DNA of 64,000 nt from Allodiplogaster sudhausi (GCA_945643635.1 CALZFC010000001.1:4239501-4303500); one strand, 5' to 3'. Shown: positions 30,348 through 47,263, counted from the stretch's first letter. Translations and numbers: made by a program. Notes: generated by a model not told the origin, from the sequence alone.

Positions 30348-30476
30348 AGGTACGGCAGTCTTCTTTGATTTCCCGCCCTTGCCACCTCCTCCCATCAGCT
30401 GGCTCTGATGTTGGATATTCGTGAAGAATAAAATTCAGTTTTTAATGCGCGCTCTAACATATAGTAGCTATACACA

Positions 30477-30523
<47 letters not shown>

Positions 30524-30650
30524 AGGTACGGCAGTCTTCTTTGATTTCCCGCCCTTGCCACCTCCTCCCATCAGCTGGCTCTGATGTTGGATATTCGTGA
30601 AGAATAAAATTCAGTTTTTAATGCGCGCTCTAACATATAGTAGCTATACA

Positions 30651-30693
<43 letters not shown>

Positions 30694-30820
30694 AGGTACG
30701 GCAGTCTTCTTTGATTTCCCGCCCTTGCCACCTCCTCCCATCAGCTGGCTCTGATGTTGGATATTCGTGAAGAATAAAATTCAGTTTTTAATGCGCGCTC
30801 TAACATATAGTAGCTATACA

Positions 30821-30867
<47 letters not shown>

Positions 30868-30994
30868 AGGTACGGCAGTCTTCTTTGATTTCCCGCCCTT
30901 GCCACCTCCTCCCATCAGCTGGCTCTGATGTTGGATATTCGTGAAGAATAAAATTCAGTTTTTAATGCGCGCTCTAACATATAGTAGCTATACA

Positions 30995-31049
<55 letters not shown>

Positions 31050-31176
31050 AGGTACGGCAGTCTTCTTTGATTTCCCGCCCTTGCCACCTCCTCCCATCAG
31101 CTGGCTCTGATGTTGGATATTCGTGAAGAATAAAATTCAGTTTTTAATGCGCGCTCTAACATATAGTAGCTATACA

Positions 31177-31223
<47 letters not shown>

Positions 31224-31498
31224 AGGTACGGCAGTCTTCTTTGATTTCCCGCCCTTGCCACCTCCTCCCATCAGCTGGCTCTGATGTTGGATATTCGTGA
31301 AGAATAAAATTCAGTTTTTAATGCGCGCTCTAACATATAGTAGCTATACACACTATATATATATGTATATAAGGTACGGCAGTCTTCTTTGATTTCCCGC
31401 CCTTGCCACCTCCTCCCATCAGCTGGCTCTGATGTTGGATATTCGTGAAGAATAAAATTCAGTTTTTAATGCGCGCTCTAACATATAGTAGCTATACA

Positions 31499-31551
<53 letters not shown>

Positions 31552-31678
31552 AGGTACGGCAGTCTTCTTTGATTTCCCGCCCTTGCCACCTCCTCCCATC
31601 AGCTGGCTCTGATGTTGGATATTCGTGAAGAATAAAATTCAGTTTTTAATGCGCGCTCTAACATATAGTAGCTATACA

Positions 31679-31725
<47 letters not shown>

Positions 31726-31852
31726 AGGTACGGCAGTCTTCTTTGATTTCCCGCCCTTGCCACCTCCTCCCATCAGCTGGCTCTGATGTTGGATATTCGT
31801 GAAGAATAAAATTCAGTTTTTAATGCGCGCTCTAACATATAGTAGCTATACA

Positions 31853-31905
<53 letters not shown>

Positions 31906-32032
31906 AGGTACGGCAGTCTTCTTTGATTTCCCGCCCTTGCCACCTCCTCCCATCAGCTGGCTCTGATGTTGGATATTCGTGAAGAATAAAATTCAGTTTT
32001 TAATGCGCGCTCTAACATATAGTAGCTATACA

Positions 32033-32077
<45 letters not shown>

Positions 32078-32204
32078 AGGTACGGCAGTCTTCTTTGATT
32101 TCCCGCCCTTGCCACCTCCTCCCATCAGCTGGCTCTGATGTTGGATATTCGTGAAGAATAAAATTCAGTTTTTAATGCGCGCTCTAACATATAGTAGCTA
32201 TACA

Positions 32205-32257
<53 letters not shown>

Positions 32258-32384
32258 AGGTACGGCAGTCTTCTTTGATTTCCCGCCCTTGCCACCTCCT
32301 CCCATCAGCTGGCTCTGATGTTGGATATTCGTGAAGAATAAAATTCAGTTTTTAATGCGCGCTCTAACATATAGTAGCTATACA

Positions 32385-32431
<47 letters not shown>

Positions 32432-32558
32432 AGGTACGGCAGTCTTCTTTGATTTCCCGCCCTTGCCACCTCCTCCCATCAGCTGGCTCTGATGTTGGAT
32501 ATTCGTGAAGAATAAAATTCAGTTTTTAATGCGCGCTCTAACATATAGTAGCTATACA

Positions 32559-32603
<45 letters not shown>

Positions 32604-32730
32604 AGGTACGGCAGTCTTCTTTGATTTCCCGCCCTTGCCACCTCCTCCCATCAGCTGGCTCTGATGTTGGATATTCGTGAAGAATAAAATTCAGTTTTTA
32701 ATGCGCGCTCTAACATATAGTAGCTATACA

Positions 32731-32771
<41 letters not shown>

Positions 32772-32898
32772 AGGTACGGCAGTCTTCTTTGATTTCCCGC
32801 CCTTGCCACCTCCTCCCATCAGCTGGCTCTGATGTTGGATATTCGTGAAGAATAAAATTCAGTTTTTAATGCGCGCTCTAACATATAGTAGCTATACA

Positions 32899-32947
<49 letters not shown>

Positions 32948-33076
32948 AGGTACGGCAGTCTTCTTTGATTTCCCGCCCTTGCCACCTCCTCCCATCAGCT
33001 GGCTCTGATGTTGGATATTCGTGAAGAATAAAATTCAGTTTTTAATGCGCGCTCTAACATATAGTAGCTATACACA

Positions 33077-33121
<45 letters not shown>

Positions 33122-33248
33122 AGGTACGGCAGTCTTCTTTGATTTCCCGCCCTTGCCACCTCCTCCCATCAGCTGGCTCTGATGTTGGATATTCGTGAAG
33201 AATAAAATTCAGTTTTTAATGCGCGCTCTAACATATAGTAGCTATACA

Positions 33249-33293
<45 letters not shown>

Positions 33294-33420
33294 AGGTACG
33301 GCAGTCTTCTTTGATTTCCCGCCCTTGCCACCTCCTCCCATCAGCTGGCTCTGATGTTGGATATTCGTGAAGAATAAAATTCAGTTTTTAATGCGCGCTC
33401 TAACATATAGTAGCTATACA

Positions 33421-33481
<61 letters not shown>

Positions 33482-33608
33482 AGGTACGGCAGTCTTCTTT
33501 GATTTCCCGCCCTTGCCACCTCCTCCCATCAGCTGGCTCTGATGTTGGATATTCGTGAAGAATAAAATTCAGTTTTTAATGCGCGCTCTAACATATAGTA
33601 GCTATACA

Positions 33609-33655
<47 letters not shown>

Positions 33656-33792
33656 AGGTACGGCAGTCTTCTTTGATTTCCCGCCCTTGCCACCTCCTCC
33701 CATCAGCTGGCTCTGATGTTGGATATTCGTGAAGAATAAAATTCAGTTTTTAATGCGCGCTCTAACATATAGTAGCTATACACTCTATATAT

Positions 33793-33845
<53 letters not shown>

Positions 33846-33970
33846 AGGTACGGCAGTCTTCTTTGATTTCCCGCCCTTGCCACCTCCTCCCATCAGCTGG
33901 CTCTGATGTTGGATATTCGTGAAGAATAAAATTCAGTTTTTAATGCGCGCTCTAACATATAGTAGCTATA

Positions 33971-34019
<49 letters not shown>

Positions 34020-34146
34020 AGGTACGGCAGTCTTCTTTGATTTCCCGCCCTTGCCACCTCCTCCCATCAGCTGGCTCTGATGTTGGATATTCGTGAAGAA
34101 TAAAATTCAGTTTTTAATGCGCGCTCTAACATATAGTAGCTATACA

Positions 34147-34199
<53 letters not shown>

Positions 34200-34326
34200 A
34201 GGTACGGCAGTCTTCTTTGATTTCCCGCCCTTGCCACCTCCTCCCATCAGCTGGCTCTGATGTTGGATATTCGTGAAGAATAAAATTCAGTTTTTAATGC
34301 GCGCTCTAACATATAGTAGCTATACA

Positions 34327-34375
<49 letters not shown>

Positions 34376-34502
34376 AGGTACGGCAGTCTTCTTTGATTTC
34401 CCGCCCTTGCCACCTCCTCCCATCAGCTGGCTCTGATGTTGGATATTCGTGAAGAATAAAATTCAGTTTTTAATGCGCGCTCTAACATATAGTAGCTATA
34501 CA

Positions 34503-34551
<49 letters not shown>

Positions 34552-34680
34552 AGGTACGGCAGTCTTCTTTGATTTCCCGCCCTTGCCACCTCCTCCCATC
34601 AGCTGGCTCTGATGTTGGATATTCGTGAAGAATAAAATTCAGTTTTTAATGCGCGCTCTAACATATAGTAGCTATACACA

Positions 34681-34725
<45 letters not shown>

Positions 34726-34852
34726 AGGTACGGCAGTCTTCTTTGATTTCCCGCCCTTGCCACCTCCTCCCATCAGCTGGCTCTGATGTTGGATATTCGT
34801 GAAGAATAAAATTCAGTTTTTAATGCGCGCTCTAACATATAGTAGCTATACA

Positions 34853-34899
<47 letters not shown>

Positions 34900-35026
34900 A
34901 GGTACGGCAGTCTTCTTTGATTTCCCGCCCTTGCCACCTCCTCCCATCAGCTGGCTCTGATGTTGGATATTCGTGAAGAATAAAATTCAGTTTTTAATGC
35001 GCGCTCTAACATATAGTAGCTATACA

Positions 35027-35079
<53 letters not shown>

Positions 35080-35206
35080 AGGTACGGCAGTCTTCTTTGA
35101 TTTCCCGCCCTTGCCACCTCCTCCCATCAGCTGGCTCTGATGTTGGATATTCGTGAAGAATAAAATTCAGTTTTTAATGCGCGCTCTAACATATAGTAGC
35201 TATACA

Positions 35207-35247
<41 letters not shown>

Positions 35248-35374
35248 AGGTACGGCAGTCTTCTTTGATTTCCCGCCCTTGCCACCTCCTCCCATCAGCT
35301 GGCTCTGATGTTGGATATTCGTGAAGAATAAAATTCAGTTTTTAATGCGCGCTCTAACATATAGTAGCTATACA

Positions 35375-35441
<67 letters not shown>

Positions 35442-35568
35442 AGGTACGGCAGTCTTCTTTGATTTCCCGCCCTTGCCACCTCCTCCCATCAGCTGGCTCT
35501 GATGTTGGATATTCGTGAAGAATAAAATTCAGTTTTTAATGCGCGCTCTAACATATAGTAGCTATACA

Positions 35569-35613
<45 letters not shown>

Positions 35614-35737
35614 AGGTACGGCAGTCTTCTTTGATTTCCCGCCCTTGCCACCTCCTCCCATCAGCTGGCTCTGATGTTGGATATTCGTGAAGAATAAAAT
35701 TCAGTTTTTAATGCGCGCTCTAACATATAGTAGCTAT

Positions 35738-35744
35738 ACACTCT

Positions 35745-35803
<59 letters not shown>

Positions 35804-35930
35804 AGGTACGGCAGTCTTCTTTGATTTCCCGCCCTTGCCACCTCCTCCCATCAGCTGGCTCTGATGTTGGATATTCGTGAAGAATAAAATTCAGTTTTTA
35901 ATGCGCGCTCTAACATATAGTAGCTATACA

Positions 35931-35981
<51 letters not shown>

Positions 35982-36108
35982 AGGTACGGCAGTCTTCTTT
36001 GATTTCCCGCCCTTGCCACCTCCTCCCATCAGCTGGCTCTGATGTTGGATATTCGTGAAGAATAAAATTCAGTTTTTAATGCGCGCTCTAACATATAGTA
36101 GCTATACA

Positions 36109-36153
<45 letters not shown>

Positions 36154-36280
36154 AGGTACGGCAGTCTTCTTTGATTTCCCGCCCTTGCCACCTCCTCCCA
36201 TCAGCTGGCTCTGATGTTGGATATTCGTGAAGAATAAAATTCAGTTTTTAATGCGCGCTCTAACATATAGTAGCTATACA

Positions 36281-36335
<55 letters not shown>

Positions 36336-36462
36336 AGGTACGGCAGTCTTCTTTGATTTCCCGCCCTTGCCACCTCCTCCCATCAGCTGGCTCGGATGTT
36401 GGATATTCGTGAAGAATAAAATTCAGTTTTTAATGCGCGCTCTAACATATAGTAGCTATACA

Positions 36463-36519
<57 letters not shown>

Positions 36520-36646
36520 AGGTACGGCAGTCTTCTTTGATTTCCCGCCCTTGCCACCTCCTCCCATCAGCTGGCTCTGATGTTGGATATTCGTGAAGAA
36601 TAAAATTCAGTTTTTAATGCGCGCTCTAACATATAGTAGCTATACA

Positions 36647-36701
<55 letters not shown>

Positions 36702-36828
36702 AGGTACGGCAGTCTTCTTTGATTTCCCGCCCTTGCCACCTCCTCCCATCAGCTGGCTCTGATGTTGGATATTCGTGAAGAATAAAATTCAGTTTTTAAT
36801 GCGCGCTCTAACATATAGTAGCTATACA

Positions 36829-36881
<53 letters not shown>

Positions 36882-37008
36882 AGGTACGGCAGTCTTCTTT
36901 GATTTCCCGCCCTTGCCACCTCCTCCCATCAGCTGGCTCTGATGTTGGATATTCGTGAAGAATAAAATTCAGTTTTTAATGCGCGCTCTAACATATAGTA
37001 GCTATACA

Positions 37009-37057
<49 letters not shown>

Positions 37058-37184
37058 AGGTACGGCAGTCTTCTTTGATTTCCCGCCCTTGCCACCTCCT
37101 CCCATCAGCTGGCTCTGATGTTGGATATTCGTGAAGAATAAAATTCAGTTTTTAATGCGCGCTCTAACATATAGTAGCTATACA

Positions 37185-37241
<57 letters not shown>

Positions 37242-37368
37242 AGGTACGGCAGTCTTCTTTGATTTCCCGCCCTTGCCACCTCCTCCCATCAGCTGGCTCT
37301 GATGTTGGATATTCGTGAAGAATAAAATTCAGTTTTTAATGCGCGCTCTAACATATAGTAGCTATACA

Positions 37369-37419
<51 letters not shown>

Positions 37420-37546
37420 AGGTACGGCAGTCTTCTTTGATTTCCCGCCCTTGCCACCTCCTCCCATCAGCTGGCTCTGATGTTGGATATTCGTGAAGAA
37501 TAAAATTCAGTTTTTAATGCGCGCTCTAACATATAGTAGCTATACA

Positions 37547-37605
<59 letters not shown>

Positions 37606-37732
37606 AGGTACGGCAGTCTTCTTTGATTTCCCGCCCTTGCCACCTCCTCCCATCAGCTGGCTCTGATGTTGGATATTCGTGAAGAATAAAATTCAGTTTT
37701 TAATGCGCGCTCTAACATATAGTAGCTATACA

Positions 37733-37773
<41 letters not shown>

Positions 37774-37900
37774 AGGTACGGCAGTCTTCTTTGATTTCCC
37801 GCCCTTGCCACCTCCTCCCATCAGCTGGCTCTGATGTTGGATATTCGTGAAGAATAAAATTCAGTTTTTAATGCGCGCTCTAACATATAGTAGCTATACA

Positions 37901-37965
<65 letters not shown>

Positions 37966-38092
37966 AGGTACGGCAGTCTTCTTTGATTTCCCGCCCTTGC
38001 CACCTCCTCCCATCAGCTGGCTCTGATGTTGGATATTCGTGAAGAATAAAATTCAGTTTTTAATGCGCGCTCTAACATATAGTAGCTATACA

Positions 38093-38145
<53 letters not shown>

Positions 38146-38272
38146 AGGTACGGCAGTCTTCTTTGATTTCCCGCCCTTGCCACCTCCTCCCATCAGCTGG
38201 CTCTGATGTTGGATATTCGTGAAGAATAAAATTCAGTTTTTAATGCGCGCTCTAACATATAGTAGCTATACA

Positions 38273-38317
<45 letters not shown>

Positions 38318-38444
38318 AGGTACGGCAGTCTTCTTTGATTTCCCGCCCTTGCCACCTCCTCCCATCAGCTGGCTCTGATGTTGGATATTCGTGAAGAATA
38401 AAATTCAGTTTTTAATGCGCGCTCTAACATATAGTAGCTATACA

Positions 38445-38505
<61 letters not shown>

Positions 38506-38632
38506 AGGTACGGCAGTCTTCTTTGATTTCCCGCCCTTGCCACCTCCTCCCATCAGCTGGCTCTGATGTTGGATATTCGTGAAGAATAAAATTCAGTTTT
38601 TAATGCGCGCTCTAACATATAGTAGCTATACA

Positions 38633-38673
<41 letters not shown>

Positions 38674-38800
38674 AGGTACGGCAGTCTTCTTTGATTTCCC
38701 GCCCTTGCCACCTCCTCCCATCAGCTGGCTCTGATGTTGGATATTCGTGAAGAATAAAATTCAGTTTTTAATGCGCGCTCTAACATATAGTAGCTATACA

Positions 38801-38849
<49 letters not shown>

Positions 38850-38976
38850 AGGTACGGCAGTCTTCTTTGATTTCCCGCCCTTGCCACCTCCTCCCATCAG
38901 CTGGCTCTGATGTTGGATATTCGTGAAGAATAAAATTCAGTTTTTAATGCGCGCTCTAACATATAGTAGCTATACA

Positions 38977-39033
<57 letters not shown>

Positions 39034-39160
39034 AGGTACGGCAGTCTTCTTTGATTTCCCGCCCTTGCCACCTCCTCCCATCAGCTGGCTCTGATGTTGG
39101 ATATTCGTGAAGAATAAAATTCAGTTTTTAATGCGCGCTCTAACATATAGTAGCTATACA

Positions 39161-39207
<47 letters not shown>

Positions 39208-39334
39208 AGGTACGGCAGTCTTCTTTGATTTCCCGCCCTTGCCACCTCCTCCCATCAGCTGGCTCTGATGTTGGATATTCGTGAAGAATAAAATTCAGTT
39301 TTTAATGCGCGCTCTAACATATAGTAGCTATACA

Positions 39335-39385
<51 letters not shown>

Positions 39386-39511
39386 AGGTACGGCAGTCTT
39401 CTTTGATTTCCCCCCTTGCCACCTCCTCCCATCAGCTGGCTCTGATGTTGGATATTCGTGAAGAATAAAATTCAGTTTTTAATGCGCGCTCTAACATATA
39501 GTAGCTATACA

Positions 39512-39564
<53 letters not shown>

Positions 39565-39691
39565 AGGTACGGCAGTCTTCTTTGATTTCCCGCCCTTGCC
39601 ACCTCCTCCCATCAGCTGGCTCTGATGTTGGATATTCGTGAAGAATAAAATTCAGTTTTTAATGCGCGCTCTAACATATAGTAGCTATACA

Positions 39692-39740
<49 letters not shown>

Positions 39741-39873
39741 AGGTACGGCAGTCTTCTTTGATTTCCCGCCCTTGCCACCTCCTCCCATCAGCTGGCTCTG
39801 ATGTTGGATATTCGTGAAGAATAAAATTCAGTTTTTAATGCGCGCTCTAACATATAGTAGCTATACACTCTAT

Positions 39874-39934
<61 letters not shown>

Positions 39935-40061
39935 AGGTACGGCAGTCTTCTTTGATTTCCCGCCCTTGCCACCTCCTCCCATCAGCTGGCTCTGATGTTG
40001 GATATTCGTGAAGAATAAAATTCAGTTTTTAATGCGCGCTCTAACATATAGTAGCTATACA

Positions 40062-40112
<51 letters not shown>

Positions 40113-40239
40113 AGGTACGGCAGTCTTCTTTGATTTCCCGCCCTTGCCACCTCCTCCCATCAGCTGGCTCTGATGTTGGATATTCGTGAAGAATAAAATT
40201 CAGTTTTTAATGCGCGCTCTAACATATAGTAGCTATACA

Positions 40240-40290
<51 letters not shown>

Positions 40291-40417
40291 AGGTACGGCA
40301 GTCTTCTTTGATTTCCCGCCCTTGCCACCTCCTCCCATCAGCTGGCTCTGATGTTGGATATTCGTGAAGAATAAAATTCAGTTTTTAATGCGCGCTCTAA
40401 CATATAGTAGCTATACA

Positions 40418-40468
<51 letters not shown>

Positions 40469-40595
40469 AGGTACGGCAGTCTTCTTTGATTTCCCGCCCT
40501 TGCCACCTCCTCCCATCAGCTGGCTCTGATGTTGGATATTCGTGAAGAATAAAATTCAGTTTTTAATGCGCGCTCTAACATATAGTAGCTATACA

Positions 40596-40650
<55 letters not shown>

Positions 40651-40777
40651 AGGTACGGCAGTCTTCTTTGATTTCCCGCCCTTGCCACCTCCTCCCATCA
40701 GCTGGCTCGGATGTTGGATATTCGTGAAGAATAAAATTCAGTTTTTAATGCGCGCTCTAACATATAGTAGCTATACA

Positions 40778-40832
<55 letters not shown>

Positions 40833-40959
40833 AGGTACGGCAGTCTTCTTTGATTTCCCGCCCTTGCCACCTCCTCCCATCAGCTGGCTCTGATGTTGGA
40901 TATTCGTGAAGAATAAAATTCAGTTTTTAATGCGCGCTCTAACATATAGTAGCTATACA

Positions 40960-41004
<45 letters not shown>

Positions 41005-41131
41005 AGGTACGGCAGTCTTCTTTGATTTCCCGCCCTTGCCACCTCCTCCCATCAGCTGGCTCTGATGTTGGATATTCGTGAAGAATAAAATTCAGTTTTT
41101 AATGCGCGCTCTAACATATAGTAGCTATACA

Positions 41132-41208
<77 letters not shown>

Positions 41209-41335
41209 AGGTACGGCAGTCTTCTTTGATTTCCCGCCCTTGCCACCTCCTCCCATCAGCTGGCTCTGATGTTGGATATTCGTGAAGAATAAAATTCAGT
41301 TTTTAATGCGCGCTCTAACATATAGTAGCTATACA

Positions 41336-41382
<47 letters not shown>

Positions 41383-41515
41383 AGGTACGGCAGTCTTCTT
41401 TGATTTCCCGCCCTTGCCACCTCCTCCCATCAGCTGGCTCTGATGTTGGATATTCGTGAAGAATAAAATTCAGTTTTTAATGCGCGCTCTAACATATAGT
41501 AGCTATACACTCTAT

Positions 41516-41576
<61 letters not shown>

Positions 41577-41703
41577 AGGTACGGCAGTCTTCTTTGATTT
41601 CCCGCCCTTGCCACCTCCTCCCATCAGCTGGCTCTGATGTTGGATATTCGTGAAGAATAAAATTCAGTTTTTAATGCGCGCTCTAACATATAGTAGCTAT
41701 ACA

Positions 41704-41750
<47 letters not shown>

Positions 41751-41880
41751 AGGTACGGCAGTCTTCTTTGATTTCCCGCCCTTGCCACCTCCTCCCATCA
41801 GCTGGCTCTGATGTTGGATATTCGTGAAGAATAAAATTCAGTTTTTAATGCGCGCTCTAACATATAGTAGCTATACACTC

Positions 41881-41912
<32 letters not shown>

Positions 41913-42039
41913 AGGTACGGCAGTCTTCTTTGATTTCCCGCCCTTGCCACCTCCTCCCATCAGCTGGCTCTGATGTTGGATATTCGTGAAGAATAAAATT
42001 CAGTTTTTAATGCGCGCTCTAACATATAGTAGCTATACA

Positions 42040-42094
<55 letters not shown>

Positions 42095-42221
42095 AGGTAC
42101 GGCAGTCTTCTTTGATTTCCCGCCCTTGCCACCTCCTCCCATCAGCTGGCTCGGATGTTGGATATTCGTGAAGAATAAAATTCAGTTTTTAATGCGCGCT
42201 CTAACATATAGTAGCTATACA

Positions 42222-42274
<53 letters not shown>

Positions 42275-42401
42275 AGGTACGGCAGTCTTCTTTGATTTCC
42301 CGCCCTTGCCACCTCCTCCCATCAGCTGGCTCTGATGTTGGATATTCGTGAAGAATAAAATTCAGTTTTTAATGCGCGCTCTAACATATAGTAGCTATAC
42401 A

Positions 42402-42452
<51 letters not shown>

Positions 42453-42579
42453 AGGTACGGCAGTCTTCTTTGATTTCCCGCCCTTGCCACCTCCTCCCAT
42501 CAGCTGGCTCTGATGTTGGATATTCGTGAAGAATAAAATTCAGTTTTTAATGCGCGCTCTAACATATAGTAGCTATACA

Positions 42580-42624
<45 letters not shown>

Positions 42625-42751
42625 AGGTACGGCAGTCTTCTTTGATTTCCCGCCCTTGCCACCTCCTCCCATCAGCTGGCTCTGATGTTGGATATTCGTG
42701 AAGAATAAAATTCAGTTTTTAATGCGCGCTCTAACATATAGTAGCTATACA

Positions 42752-42800
<49 letters not shown>

Positions 42801-42933
42801 AGGTACGGCAGTCTTCTTTGATTTCCCGCCCTTGCCACCTCCTCCCATCAGCTGGCTCTGATGTTGGATATTCGTGAAGAATAAAATTCAGTTTTTAATG
42901 CGCGCTCTAACATATAGTAGCTATACACTCTAT

Positions 42934-42994
<61 letters not shown>

Positions 42995-43121
42995 AGGTAC
43001 GGCAGTCTTCTTTGATTTCCCGCCCTTGCCACCTCCTCCCATCAGCTGGCTCTGATGTTGGATATTCGTGAAGAATAAAATTCAGTTTTTAATGCGCGCT
43101 CTAACATATAGTAGCTATACA

Positions 43122-43168
<47 letters not shown>

Positions 43169-43295
43169 AGGTACGGCAGTCTTCTTTGATTTCCCGCCCT
43201 TGCCACCTCCTCCCATCAGCTGGCTCTGATGTTGGATATTCGTGAAGAATAAAATTCAGTTTTTAATGCGCGCTCTAACATATAGTAGCTATACA

Positions 43296-43340
<45 letters not shown>

Positions 43341-43467
43341 AGGTACGGCAGTCTTCTTTGATTTCCCGCCCTTGCCACCTCCTCCCATCAGCTGGCTCTG
43401 ATGTTGGATATTCGTGAAGAATAAAATTCAGTTTTTAATGCGCGCTCTAACATATAGTAGCTATACA

Positions 43468-43514
<47 letters not shown>

Positions 43515-43641
43515 AGGTACGGCAGTCTTCTTTGATTTCCCGCCCTTGCCACCTCCTCCCATCAGCTGGCTCGGATGTTGGATATTCGTGAAGAATAAAA
43601 TTCAGTTTTTAATGCGCGCTCTAACATATAGTAGCTATACA

Positions 43642-43710
<69 letters not shown>

Positions 43711-43837
43711 AGGTACGGCAGTCTTCTTTGATTTCCCGCCCTTGCCACCTCCTCCCATCAGCTGGCTCTGATGTTGGATATTCGTGAAGAATAAAATTCA
43801 GTTTTTAATGCGCGCTCTAACATATAGTAGCTATACA

Positions 43838-43886
<49 letters not shown>

Positions 43887-44013
43887 AGGTACGGCAGTCT
43901 TCTTTGATTTCCCGCCCTTGCCACCTCCTCCCATCAGCTGGCTCTGATGTTGGATATTCGTGAAGAATAAAATTCAGTTTTTAATGCGCGCTCTAACATA
44001 TAGTAGCTATACA

Positions 44014-44058
<45 letters not shown>

Positions 44059-44185
44059 AGGTACGGCAGTCTTCTTTGATTTCCCGCCCTTGCCACCTCC
44101 TCCCATCAGCTGGCTCTGATGTTGGATATTCGTGAAGAATAAAATTCAGTTTTTAATGCGCGCTCTAACATATAGTAGCTATACA

Positions 44186-44235
<50 letters not shown>

Positions 44236-44365
44236 ATAAGGTACGGCAGTCTTCTTTGATTTCCCGCCCTTGCCACCTCCTCCCATCAGCTGGCTCTGAT
44301 GTTGGATATTCGTGAAGAATAAAATTCAGTTTTTAATGCGCGCTCTAACATATAGTAGCTATACA

Positions 44366-44418
<53 letters not shown>

Positions 44419-44545
44419 AGGTACGGCAGTCTTCTTTGATTTCCCGCCCTTGCCACCTCCTCCCATCAGCTGGCTCTGATGTTGGATATTCGTGAAGAAT
44501 AAAATTCAGTTTTTAATGCGCGCTCTAACATATAGTAGCTATACA

Positions 44546-44602
<57 letters not shown>

Positions 44603-44727
44603 AGGTACGGCAGTCTTCTTTGATTTCCCGCCCTTGCCACCTCCTCCCATCAGCTGGCTCTGATGTTGGATATTCGTGAAGAATAAAACAGTTTTTAATG
44701 CGCGCTCTAACATATAGTAGCTATAGA

Positions 44728-44780
<53 letters not shown>

Positions 44781-44907
44781 AGGTACGGCAGTCTTCTTTG
44801 ATTTCCCGCCCTTGCCACCTCCTCCCATCAGCTGGCTCGGATGTTGGATATTCGTGAAGAATAAAATTCAGTTTTTAATGCGCGCTCTAACATATAGTAG
44901 CTATACA

Positions 44908-44954
<47 letters not shown>

Positions 44955-45081
44955 AGGTACGGCAGTCTTCTTTGATTTCCCGCCCTTGCCACCTCCTCCC
45001 ATCAGCTGGCTCTGATGTTGGATATTCGTGAAGAATAAAATTCAGTTTTTAATGCGCGCTCTAACATATAGTAGCTATACA

Positions 45082-45132
<51 letters not shown>

Positions 45133-45259
45133 AGGTACGGCAGTCTTCTTTGATTTCCCGCCCTTGCCACCTCCTCCCATCAGCTGGCTCTGATGTTGGA
45201 TATTCGTGAAGAATAAAATTCAGTTTTTAATGCGCGCTCTAACATATAGTAGCTATACA

Positions 45260-45301
<42 letters not shown>

Positions 45302-45431
45302 ATAAGGTACGGCAGTCTTCTTTGATTTCCCGCCCTTGCCACCTCCTCCCATCAGCTGGCTCTGATGTTGGATATTCGTGAAGAATAAAATTCAGTTTTT
45401 AATGCGCGCTCTAACATATAGTAGCTATACA

Positions 45432-45476
<45 letters not shown>

Positions 45477-45603
45477 AGGTACGGCAGTCTTCTTTGATTT
45501 CCCGCCCTTGCCACCTCCTCCCATCAGCTGGCTCTGATGTTGGATATTCGTGAAGAATAAAATTCAGTTTTTAATGCGCGCTCTAACATATAGTAGCTAT
45601 ACA

Positions 45604-45648
<45 letters not shown>

Positions 45649-45773
45649 AGGTACGGCAGTCTTCTTTGATTTCCCGCCCTTGCCACCTCCTCCCATCAGC
45701 TGGCTCTGATGTTGGATATTCGTGAAGAATAAAACAGTTTTTAATGCGCGCTCTAACATATAGTAGCTATAGA

Positions 45774-45828
<55 letters not shown>

Positions 45829-45955
45829 AGGTACGGCAGTCTTCTTTGATTTCCCGCCCTTGCCACCTCCTCCCATCAGCTGGCTCGGATGTTGGATATT
45901 CGTGAAGAATAAAATTCAGTTTTTAATGCGCGCTCTAACATATAGTAGCTATACA

Positions 45956-46020
<65 letters not shown>

Positions 46021-46070
46021 AGGTACGGAAGTCTTCTTTGATTTCCCGCCCTTGCCACCTCCTCCCATCA
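35738..46070. repeat. Higher-order repeat organisation within the satellite
   Basis: Two rare markers recur in the same order. The first is a monomer whose TA tract is interrupted by AA (near 35757, 39886, 41527, 42946; a further one near 33803). The second is a CTCGG monomer (36391, 40705, 42150, 43570, 44837, 45884). From each AA monomer the series runs CAC, CTC, CAC and then CTCGG, about 0.6-0.8 kb downstream. Successive AA markers lie 1641 and 1419 bp apart, and CTCGG markers 1445, 1420, 1267 and 1047 bp apart. This is a repeat of about eight monomers with some size change. Confidence 0.7.
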
Positions 46071-46147
46071 GCTGGCTCTGATGTTGGATATTCGTGAAGA
46101 ATAAAATTCAGTTTTTAATGCGCGCTCTAACATATAGTAGCTATACA

Positions 46148-46200
<53 letters not shown>

Positions 46201-46327
46201 AGGTACGGCAGTCTTCTTTGATTTCCCGCCCTTGCCACCTCCTCCCATCAGCTGGCTCTGATGTTGGATATTCGTGAAGAATAAAATTCAGTTTTTAATG
46301 CGCGCTCTAACATATAGTAGCTATACA

Positions 46328-46376
<49 letters not shown>

Positions 46377-46503
46377 AGGTACGGCAGTCTTCTTTGATTT
46401 CCCGCCCTTGCCACCTCCTCCCATCAGCTGGCTCTGATGTTGGATATTCGTGAAGAATAAAATTCAGTTTTTAATGCGCGCTCTAACATATAGTAGCTAT
46501 ACA

Positions 46504-46548
<45 letters not shown>

Positions 46549-46675
46549 AGGTACGGCAGTCTTCTTTGATTTCCCGCCCTTGCCACCTCCTCCCATCAGC
46601 TGGCTCTGATGTTGGATATTCGTGAAGAATAAAATTCAGTTTTTAATGCGCGCTCTAACATATAGTAGCTATACA

Positions 46676-46746
<71 letters not shown>

Positions 46747-46873
46747 AGGTACGGCAGTCTTCTTTGATTTCCCGCCCTTGCCACCTCCTCCCATCAGCTG
46801 GCTCTGATGTTGGATATTCGTGAAGAATAAAATTCAGTTTTTAATGCGCGCTCTAACATATAGTAGCTATACA

Positions 46874-46922
<49 letters not shown>

Positions 46923-47049
46923 AGGTACGGCAGTCTTCTTTGATTTCCCGCCCTTGCCACCTCCTCCCATCAGCTGGCTCTGATGTTGGATATTCGTGAA
47001 GAATAAAATTCAGTTTTTAATGCGCGCTCTAACATATAGTAGCTATACA

Positions 47050-47094
<45 letters not shown>

Positions 47095-47159
47095 AGGTAC
47101 GGCAGTCTTCTTTGATTTCCCGCCCTTGCCACCTCCTCCCATCAGCTGGCTCTGATGTT

Positions 47160-47213
47160 GGATATTCGTGAAGAATAAAGTTTTCATGTTTTCTAACATA
47201 TAGTAGCTATACA

Positions 47214-47263
<50 letters not shown>

